The notes below the pieces were generated by a model that was not told the DNA's origin, did not search any database, and worked only from the letters and a program-made list of their open reading frames with translations. The position numbers were made by a program, and so were the translations under genes. Source: Nothophaeocryptopus gaeumannii (Eukaryota > Ascomycota > Dothideomycetes > Mycosphaerellales > Mycosphaerellaceae). Taken from it: DNA of 64,000 nucleotides. Every line of letters begins with the position of its first letter. Position 1 is the stretch's first letter. The stretch is from positions 1,116,001 to 1,180,000 of the forward strand of contig JASISA010000002.1 of assembly GCA_031771865.1 (NCBI GenBank). Reading direction: 5' to 3'. Of this stretch, positions 56,350-64,000 are shown piece by piece.

Positions 56350-57377
56350 TCAATCCTGCTTCTCAACATCATGCTCCGCAGCAGCAGCAGCCTTCTCCGC
56401 CTTCGCATCAGGCCAGTAATGACTCAAATCACCCACAGGCACATTCCCCATCCTCATCTCAGCGGCCATCATCGCCACGACGATCCACCAACCCAGAATG
56501 GAAACGACGAAAAGAAGTGCACCGCCGGCCTGCAATCAACCGTGTTAGCCGAACTGTCACCGACTGTGGGTGTGGGCGGAGGAGAGAGACATACCTTCTG
56601 CAGTGCCTTCGCCATCACGTAGTCTCCAAGCCCGGTGTGAATGTATGCACCAGCAAGACACCACACCGCCGCAACAGCAAAGAAGAAAATGCCCGCAAAG
56701 ACCATATTGGTCTTGAACGCAAACACGAGATATGTCAAGAATGCGAATCCCCAAACGATCAGGTAAAGTCCAATCACGACATTATATCCAGCACTGCTAG
56801 CACCCTCGGTAGCGTTGGTTCCATCGGAAGAGTAGTACGCCGCGAGTCCGAGCGAAGGCAGTTGGAGCATGCCGAAGGAGAGCCAGAAGACGGCGAAGAG
56901 GGAGGTGGCCATCATTGGGTAGAAATTTCCCATGATCCAGTTGAAGATTGCGGCGAGGGTTAGGAGGAGGGGCCCGGTGAAGAACTATAACATCGAACGC
57001 AGGATCAGCTTGTCGTCCTGCGAAACACTTGAAAGCGGTTTGATATTCACGAAGATTCCAACAACAGCTGGCAACCCACTCGCACCACCCCATCCCATCA
57101 AGACCATCGAGAAGGTGAATGTTGAGATGACGAAGCCGACCAGGCCCATCGGTGTTGGATTGGCGAAGCGCGCATATTGCGGGACCTTGGGCTGTAAATA
57201 GAGTTTCTCGAAGAGTTCTGGAGAGATGGAAATGCCGGTGTTGGTGTGGCCGAGACCAAGGTTGGTAGTGTGGTCGTGCATCGCGTGCTGCTTCTGGTGA
57301 GTAGTACTGCTGCGCGGGTGTTCGATCGCGCCCTCGGTAGAGGAAGAGATGCGGTGGGTTGGAGTTACGGGCTCCAT
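56350..57377 (-). CDS. GPR1/FUN34/YaaH (acetate transporter) family protein
   Basis: Exons 57377-57051, 56984-56595 and 56529-56350 give 298 residues. VPQYARFANPTPMGLVGF contains the family motif N-P-[AT]-P-[LM]-G-L at the first helix. Six hydrophobic helices follow, including SLFAVFWLSFGMLQLPSLGL and AGIFFFAVAAVWCLAGAYIH. The last helix precedes a polar tail (KAEKAAAAAEHDVEKQD). The middle region is more divergent than Ato1/AcpA. Plasma-membrane acetate or ammonia-linked transport is likely, but not certain for this paralogue. Confidence 0.88.
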
Positions 57378-58730
57378 CTTGGCGGATGGAAGAAGCAGAG
57401 ACGAGGATGCCGTTCAACGAGGGACTGAGGTTAGACGAAACAAGAGAGGCTCCTATCATCCTCGCACGGGCGGAGGGAAACGAGGGAGCCATTTTGTACT
57501 CTGCGCGAAATGCTTGTGCTTGCGCTTATGGCGACTAACTCGTCCAAGTCTTCCCAACCATGGTGTTAATCTCCTGTGGTGAGAGATGGTCAGACGAGCT
57601 TGAGCACCCTATCCAGCATGGCATCAAGGATATCAGAGCTTCGTTCCAGAGCACGGCTCCTTTCACCACGTGGACTCCACTGGGGCAATTATCCTCCCGA
57701 GCGCGGTTGCGAGGGTGGAAGTCGGGAGCCAGCGCTGGCACTGTGCTCGAGCGCCGTTCAGCCAAACATGTTCGCCATCAGTCCGAATAGCGCAAGTCTT
57801 ATGCAGGACTTTTCCGGGATGTTCAAAGTCTTTTAGAAGCGGGTCGGCTGTCAAGCTCATTCGGGTGAAGGCTATTCGGACCGTGGTGGAGCATTCCTTC
57901 TTCGGCTTCGCTGACCCGTGTCCACAAGACACGCGACTCCATGGAGGGAGTCGAACCTGCTTTGCGCAACGTGGCTGCTCGAAAACTGGTGTCGAGATGC
58001 AATGCTTTCTCGAGCAGTTGCCTGGAGACGATTGAATTCAGCCCGTTTCGATCTTTGCACACTTACGCAACGCTCGCTTGTTTGTAAATCTCCCGGACTG
58101 GACCGATATGGACTGATATCGCCGAGTAGAGCTATGCACGGGACTGAAGATCTGTATCCACGTCAACATTAACCAACATTGATATTTTAGTCGGCACCTG
58201 AGTGTCCCTCGGTCCACCTCTCTGCAGGCAATAGCAAGGGAGGAAAGTAGTAGAGCGCCGCCCCAGCGTGTGGTCCTGCATGCTGGTAGCTTTGCTCGTG
58301 ACGTGAAGAAAGAAGATCATGAGGCCACCGTATCCAGTTTGGAGCGAGCTATAGTGTATGTTGGAGGAATTGCGACTCGCGGGAGCCAACTTTCAGCACT
58401 GCGCAGGATTGCATCTCCAGCAGACGAAGATCTACCGACACATCAGCGTTACCTCATCCGCAATGCCATGAGGTGATAAGGCTGTCTGCTGTCCGTGGCT
58501 GGTCTGAAAGGACACCCTTGAGATTGTGAAGCAAGGTCTGACACGGACGCTGCTTTATCCGGGCTAATCTGGGAGCTTACCACTTGAGTCCGCCGCTTGA
58601 AATTGACCTCTTATAATCATTCATGCATTGGTGGCTCAAATCTAGTATCACAAGCCCAGTATAACTACAATGGCGCGTCTTCCGCGCTCGAATGTTGCGC
58701 CCACGCTCTTCATGCAAAAGCCACATCCAT
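57378..58730. other. Intergenic, no gene seen
   Basis: About 1.35 kb between the transporter start and the proteasome stop, both minus strand. Several overlapping short frames without domains. Confidence 0.5.
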
Positions 58731-59701
58731 CTAATCGAGGTCGGCGGTGACGTTGGAGAACTCGCCCTTCTCGAGCTTGGTCTTCCAGAATATCTGTACA
58801 CAATCATTAGCGGCCGCATTCCGAGCTCTCCATGGCTTCTTCTACTCACCGGGTTCGTGTCGTTGAAACCGTGCTTGACCCAGCCGTCCTCCTTGACGTG
58901 ATACAGATTGATGAAACCACCAGAGAAGGCATCTCTGTGCGTGGCCGCCAGAATACTTCTCCGACCAAGCTCCAAAGCCTCGTCGTCCTCCAGCTCGTAC
59001 TTGTACTCTGCGTCCAGCACACCATAGGCGAATGTCTGACCAGAACCAACACAGAATAGGTTACCCGCTAATCGTGTGCCATCACTGTCAATGTAGTAGA
59101 GCGCCGGACCTTCTGAAGGTGTCACACCAGCGCACATGGTGCCCATGCTCAGTCCCATACCCTTGTAGCTGTAGACCAAGTTGGCGAGAATCTTCGAGGC
59201 TGCAGCGACGGAGATGCGGCGCTTGTGACGCAGCTCGTGAAGGCGACATTGCATGCCAAGATATGCGAGCCAGTATTGACAATCCTAAGATCATTTGTAT
59301 TAGTATGTCTGCCCTTCTTTTGCCTAGGACTTGTCTAGCCTTACCGCAGCACCACCAGCCATCGTACCTAGCAAACAGCTGTTGATCTCAATGACCTTCT
59401 TCACTGTCTGACTGGCGATCCAGTTGCCGGCTGTCGCTCGTGAATCTGTCGCAACGATGATGCCGCCCTTGAAGCGGAAAGCGAGGGTGGTTGTTCCGTG
59501 GGCGATCTTGATGGGGCAGCTCGGGTTGGAATGGTCATCGGTCATCGCGCGGAGCCATGATTGCGCGGAGGCGACAGGTGGAAGGGCGAAGTTGAGGGAG
59601 AGCGGTGGCTGGATGTCGGCGGCGAGCAGTTGCTGGTCCTCCTCACTGTATCCCTCGTTCTTGAATGCCGGCCGGCTGTATTGAGCCACCAGCGAGTCCA
59701 T
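58731..59701 (-). CDS. PRE2: 20S proteasome subunit beta5 (PRE2)
   Basis: Exons 59701-59345, 59284-58850 and 58793-58731 close to 284 residues. A 69-residue propeptide ends in Gly69, and mature Thr70 follows (HG-TTTLAF), the catalytic nucleophile. GGIIVATDSRATAGNWIASQ holds the Asp17/Lys33-region block and MCAGVTPSEGPALYYIDSDG the SDG motif. This is the chymotrypsin-like subunit of the proteasome core. Length and intron placement are unremarkable. Confidence 0.96.
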
Positions 59702-60272
59702 CGTCGCGGTTACCGAGTATCGATCGGGGTGATGTGTTGGAGATTTCGGCGGCGGCGATGGCGGTGGATGGTAATGTACAGGTGGTGGGCGGTGGTGAGT
59801 GTCTGGGTGGTGTTTGTCTCGTTCTGTGAAGCTCGCTGGAGCTCAGCGCGTCAAGTCAAGGCGACTGCAGAGGCGTCATCCGAACAAGCTTTAGCAGGCC
59901 TCAGGCAGAGCCCTGTTCATGACTAAGGGTCATATCAACTTCATAGTGTCACGTTACTTTGACCTCAAATCTACCAACCTCAGTTACACTAATATGGCCC
60001 TTTCTCATCTATACAGGCGTCGCTATCGCCTAAAACACTCGCAGCACACTCGCAGACGGCCTGCGCGGCTTGCTGTTGTTATGAAGCAGTCATAGCTGGA
60101 CAATAGCAGGCTGCGTAGGCCGTATTGCTATTTTGAACTGATGCTATTGTAAGTACTACTATTGTCCTTTTCACTCGCAGCACTCGTATATCTACTTTTT
60201 CTTTTCCTTTGCTTACTATCTTAGCTACATCAACATTCTCCCCGTCAAAACTACAAGAATACTACTGCCGCG
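59702..60272. other. Spacer at left flank of the mobile element
   Basis: 571 bp. The first half is the proteasome promoter. The dispersed ACTCGCAG motif first appears at about 60036-60060 and again near 60172-60187, so the mobile element or its composition begins here. No gene seen. Confidence 0.45.
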
Positions 60273-60953
60273 ATGTCTCAATTCCGCCAACCAACCACTA
60301 CTACCACCACCGACTTCTGGCATGTCGAAGACTATCAATGGAACGAGTGGGTAGCCAGCAGCGAGTCTACCAATAGCAAGGAGCGCAAGTCAGCTTTGAA
60401 CAATTTGCGGAAGTTTGATACGGCTGGCCGTATCATGGAGACTAATGAAGGTGAGTTAATTGACTCGTAGCTATTTGAATCTACTCGCAGACACACTCGT
60501 AGGCAAAGCCGCTCTATCCCCTGCCCGTGGTGCGAGTGCAAGAAGAATCCGCAGCCCTGTATGGTGTTCAAAGACCGTGGAGATCTTGCGTGTGCCTATT
60601 GCAAGCGGCATGGAAAGTCTGGCTGCCTTGCCAATGAAGCCAAGGCTGAAGATGAAGACGAAGATGAAGATGAAGATGAGGAGATGGAGGATGTCGACGA
60701 AGGTGGTGTGCTTGTCGAGCCTGCGAGTGCTGTGAGTGCTGCGAGTGGAGAGACTGCTGGTCTGCGTGCTGAGAACGAGAGCCTAAAGACTAAGGTTACT
60801 GATTTGGAGGCTCGTTTGGTTGCCATTGAGGCTAAAGTGTCTAGTCTTGACACTGAGATGGAGGCTGCTCGTCGTGCTGGCTTTGTGGGCTTTCGTCTCG
60901 GCGCCTTTGAGAGTAGCTTGGTAGACAAGACTACCGGCAAACCTTGGTACTAG
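60273..60953 (+). CDS. Mobile-element accessory protein with Cys cluster and coiled coil
   Basis: Exons 60273-60454 and 60503-60953 close to 210 residues if the donor GTTAATTG is used; the stronger-looking GTGAGT four bases earlier leaves the frame broken. After exon 1 (DFWHVEDYQWNEWVASSE) comes a Cys-rich knuckle (IPCPWCECKKNPQPC, CAYCKRHGKSGC). An acidic run of DE repeats, an Ala/Ser segment coded by the dispersed motif (EPASAVSAASGE) and a leucine-heptad helix (AENESLKTKVTDLEARL) follow. A putative DNA-binding or regulatory protein of the element. Family unknown. Confidence 0.55.
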
Positions 60954-61038
60954 ATAGCAGTGTCAAAATACGAGTGCTGCGAGTGCCTGAACCTGAACTC
61001 CATTCCTACATACGAGATATATCTACCAACTAAAGAAA

Positions 61039-61639
61039 TTAATTACCCTTCATCGACCTTGTCTTCCGCGTTGACGGCTCCACAACCAGCTTCTTCCTTG
61101 GCTTCTTGATATGCGTCTGGGCTGGTTCAGCAAGTATTGGAGGTGCTGGATCAGCTACAGTTGTTGGAGGTGCTGGTTCAGCTACAGTTGTTGGAGGTGT
61201 TGGTTCAGCAACAGGCACTGATTCTACCTGCTCCAGCGGAGCAGCGACTTGCTGCTGTATAGCCTCCTCAACAAACAACGACACCTCCGTCTGCTCAATA
61301 ATAGTATCCAGCCTCTCCGAAAAAGTATCGAGTTGGTTCTACGACCTCATAATCTTCTTCAACAATAGGAGCCTTGGGTTCCTTCTTGACGAACCATTCA
61401 CTCGGCGAGTCAAAGCTAAAACTACTGCTTGATTGATCGCTAGCCTCGCTGGTTAGATCAATGATCTCTGCACCAGCCGGAATGCGATAAGGACGTACCG
61501 ATAGACCAGCGTTGCCTTTAGTAGGTGATGGAGGCGACAATTCACTGCTGGCCTGGCGTTTGTGTCCACTCGCAGCAGTACTCGTAGCAGCACTCGCAGC
61601 AGCCTCGCGAGCCGCGTATGCCAACGTTGAAGAAGTCAA
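61039..61639 (-). CDS. C-terminal part of the element's Ala/Ser-rich protein (frame break)
   Basis: Two frames, 61639-61295 and 61284-61039, neither with a good ATG. The first has REAAASAATSTAASGHKRQA and EIIDLTSEASDQSSSSFSFD, which resembles a SUMO-interacting IDLTSE motif. The second has tandem TTVAEPAPP units (33-bp repeat, about 61132-61210) and a basic tail. They probably continue the protein from 61636-62760 through an intron or a shift; a 35-nt intron at about 61668-61702 would join them, which is very short. Confidence 0.4.
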
Positions 61640-62760
61640 CTGCGCACGGCGAAAGACTGCGGCCGGCGGCGAATGTGTAGCGGGTCACTCGTATCCGCAT
61701 TGGCAGCACTCGTAGTAGATTTGGCTGGACTCGTAGTACTGTCGTCCTGATCCGCTATTCCGCGTTGGCCGACTGGTTTCGTATTCCAGCGTCTGACCCG
61801 ATTGACGAGAATTACCACCTTGATATGGACTGTCGCATTCAATGCTGACCATGGACTGCGATGAAATGGCAATAGCATCTCTTCGAGGTCATCCGATAGT
61901 AGATTGGTGTCTGCTGGGCGGATTGGTTGGTTGGTATCCTCATCAAAAGATACACAAAGGAAGGAGTCTTGATGCGGGTGTATCAGCCATTGCTGTAAAG
62001 TTGGTCCAGCAGCCGGAACAATAACAGTAGAATAGAGCCAGTTCCTACGCATGTCTTCGTTGCGGCTCGGCAGCATATCAACCATATGTTGATAAGTATC
62101 AAAGAAGCCGTCCAGTCGCCATCTTTGTATAAGCTCCGGTTCATCGTAGTGCCAAACATCCGGAGTTGACAACGCTGAAGCCTTTTGCTTCTTGTTCTTC
62201 GGCGTACGAATATTGACAAGCACTGTAAAAGCCTCGCACCGAAAGTGAATCTCTCGGCGTTGGGCTTTACCCTTGCCCTTGCCCTTGGATGAAGAGATAG
62301 ATAGTGGTGCACTCGCACTCGCACTCGTAGGAGCTGGCGATGCAGCTGGACGAGAGATCTTGCGGTTGGTAGAAGCCTTAGGACTGAGGGGATCGATACC
62401 AGCGTTGCCAATATTGCGGCTGTGTGACTTCTTATTCTGCTGAAGAACGGTGTTACCACGGTTCGAAGAGGTAGTGCCGAAACCTTGAAAGCCAGTATAT
62501 GTACTAGAGGCTCCAGCTCCAATAAGCGCACTCGCAGCACTCGTAGAGGCTCCAGAAGCTGCTCCAGTAGGCGCACTCGCAGCACTCGTAGCTGCTGGCC
62601 GTGCTGCTAGTAGTGGAGAGGATATGAGAGGCCCGTCATCTTCTCGGTAATGAGGATTGTGCACAAGGCAATAGGGGCATCGGAAAACGTTGCCAAGATC
62701 ACAGTGATATATCACTTGCTTCTTGGACTGCGCACAGAACTTAGTCCACTCAAGATCCAT
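61636..62760 (-). CDS. Mobile-element protein with CxxC and Ala/Ser-rich linker
   Basis: 374 residues from the ATG at 62760. The N-terminus LGNVFRCPYCLVHN carries a CxxC. A long low-complexity region (TSAASAPTGAASGASTSAAS) is written by repeats of the dispersed CGAGTG motif. The latter half is globular (DVWHYDEPELIQRWRLDGFF, NWLYSTVIVPAAGPTLQQWL). Lies just downstream of the integrase exons on the same strand. No known domain. Possibly the element's second essential product. Confidence 0.55.
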   Translation of the reverse strand: MDLEWTKFCAQSKKQVIYHCDLGNVFRCPYCLVHNPHYREDDGPLISSPLLAARPAATSAASAPTGAASGASTSAASALIGAGASSTYTGFQGFGTTSSNRGNTVLQQNKKSHSRNIGNAGIDPLSPKASTNRKISRPAASPAPTSASASAPLSISSSKGKGKGKAQRREIHFRCEAFTVLVNIRTPKNKKQKASALSTPDVWHYDEPELIQRWRLDGFFDTYQHMVDMLPSRNEDMRRNWLYSTVIVPAAGPTLQQWLIHPHQDSFLCVSFDEDTNQPIRPADTNLLSDDLEEMLLPFHRSPWSALNATVHIKVVILVNRVRRWNTKPVGQRGIADQDDSTTSPAKSTTSAANADTSDPLHIRRRPQSFAVRS

Positions 62761-62790
62761 TGTTGAAGAAGGAGGTAACGCTGAATACCC

Positions 62791-64000
62791 TTAAAGTGGC
62801 TGACCAGCAGCCTCAAATACTGCTCTGGTTCGGTCACTCGGCTGCCTCTGTGTACTAGCAGCAGGCGTTTCAAACTCCGGCAGATCTCCGCCATTGTTGA
62901 CATACTCATGCGCTGCAGTGCGGAGGTGATGGTATGCATGAACATGCAGCTTTTTGCGGCCCAGGCAATGCTGATTCCTCACCACCATGAAACATGATTG
63001 GGTAGCCGCTAGTATGAAGCATATCATTACACCACTCGAGAGATATTGGAGGTAGATATGCGAGCAAATCTGCGAATAGAATCAGCTGGAGTGAACTACT
63101 AAGTTCCAGCTTACAGCATCCCCTGCGAGCCTGCGAGTGCCGCTGCGAGTGACATGGGCAGCTACGAGTGCCGCTGCGAGTAACATGGGCAGCTACGAGT
63201 GCCTAGCTACGAGTGGCTCCGGCAGTTACGAGTGTGCACACCGCTACTTACCAAACTCTGCAATCTTGTCAACCCATTGCTGTAAAACCGGATCTTCAGT
63301 ATCCAGTAAATGCCCGTAGAAGTCACCGCCGTGAAGCTCCGGATAGTCGTAGAGATTGTTGGGCTCTCCAGCTACATGCTTAGCAACTGTCTGTTCGTTG
63401 TGCTTACGGATTGTATGAGTATTCCAGCAGTGTACAAACTCTCCAGTTGTATACCTCATTACAGGGATGTAGATTGCGAGCCAGGCAATACGATCTGCTT
63501 TAAGAGCTGCGTTATAATGCCCTTCCTCTCGGAGTTGATTGAAATAGTCTCTCCAGCGGTTGAATACTGACTTTGCTGCCTCGCCCCACCAGTGCTCAAT
63601 AGTCTGATTTCCTTTGCTTGTTGTATACCAGAAGGCATCGCTGAAAGTGATATGTTCGCTAGCAAGGTGCTCACGTAGGAGAAGATGTGCGTCCGCAAGC
63701 ATTGGAGTTTCAACGCCCTGATCAGATCGTATGATATTAGGCATACGGCCGGCCTTGTAGATCGTGATGATGTACTGTGCAAAAACCGAGAACTTGGTCT
63801 TAGCTAGCGGCCCAACAAAGTACCAGATAATCTTCCTTGAAAAGACGTCGATACAGGCGTAGATCGAGCATCCATAATCAGCCAGCTTACAAAAAGCATC
63901 AATAGAGTATACATCATCAGCTCCTCGAGCTTGAGGCCTTACGCTACGAGGTTTACTGCGTTTACCAGGTCGACGGCTCTCAAAGCTGCTGGCACCTTGG
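62791..64000 (-). mobile_element. DDE integrase-core transposon gene, running off right edge
   Basis: Open frame from the edge (64000) to 63252, then a GTAAGT intron (63070-63251) and a second exon from 63069. The catalytic triad is visible: Asp in VYSIDAFCKLADYG, Asp in IIRSDQGVETP, Glu in QTIEHWWGEAAKSVFNRW. The order and spacing match the fungal integrase core domain (PF24764-like, rve superfamily). The second exon is in frame for about 53 codons (stop 62906). The downstream coding-like stretch LHVHAYHHLRTAAHEYVNNG to 62791 is in a different frame, so a shift or a missed splice exists. The catalytic part looks intact. Confidence 0.78.

Larger units (their letters stand above)
60036..63235. 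repeat. Dispersed ACTCGCAG/ACTCGTAG motif
   Basis: The octamers, often joined as CACTCGCAGCACTCGTAG, occur near 60036, 60172, 60483, 60975 (reverse), 61569, 61690, 61734, 62310, 62527, 62572 and 63126-63235 (reverse). They lie in spacer, intron and coding DNA. At 63137-63215 a roughly 35-bp unit (GCCGCTGCGAGTGACATGGG) is tandemly repeated inside the integrase intron. Confidence 0.7.

Overview
The window is nuclear DNA of a filamentous ascomycete. Genes sit on both strands about every 2 kb. Introns are short (43-76 bp in most genes) with GT..AG ends. The gene set is ascomycete: VTC4, PEX7, RFT1, UBA4, EXO5, a proteasome beta5 subunit, a caleosin and a GPR1/FUN34 transporter. The F-box-like gene and the overall style suggest Dothideomycetes (Mycosphaerella-type relatives), but that placement is inference from resemblance only. 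Exons were joined by hand; each model marked as closed was checked to give a frame-consistent length.

Layout. 1-7 kb: a FAD amine/amino-acid oxidase-like gene cut by the left edge, an AT-rich repeat relic, an amino-acid permease that has lost its N-terminus at the relic border, a HAD-type dehalogenase-like gene and a monocarboxylate-type MFS transporter. 8-27 kb: mostly housekeeping. It holds an alpha/beta hydrolase with a possible peroxisomal tail, an acyl-protein-thioesterase-like hydrolase, UBA4, EXO5, a coiled-coil protein, a broken GMC oxidoreductase, RFT1 and PEX7 back to back, a type I membrane protein and VTC4. 27.5-29.5 kb: a cysteine-repeat gene with at least 14 exons that no long ORF reveals. 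Nearly every exon is one repeat, every intron is in phase 1, and one exon carries a stop codon. 30-37 kb: an SDR, a caleosin, an F-box-like gene, a salicylate-hydroxylase-type monooxygenase and an NmrA-like reductase. 37-41 kb: small doubtful genes, a 51-bp minisatellite and an unknown charged protein.

42-54.6 kb: a run of unusual redox genes. These are a HypX-like formyl-transfer/crotonase fusion, a Baeyer-Villiger-type monooxygenase, a zinc-less MDR reductase, a luciferase-like (NtaA/DszA family) flavin monooxygenase and an UNC93-like transporter. They could serve one catabolic or detoxification route, but this is inferred from adjacency. 54.8-56 kb holds a tRNA-like relic and AT-rich debris. 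56.3-59.7 kb holds an acetate-transporter-family gene and the proteasome beta5 subunit. 60-64 kb is a mobile element running off the right edge. It has a DDE integrase-core gene, two Ala/Ser-rich accessory genes, and a short motif (ACTCGCAG/ACTCGTAG) scattered through exons, introns and spacers alike.
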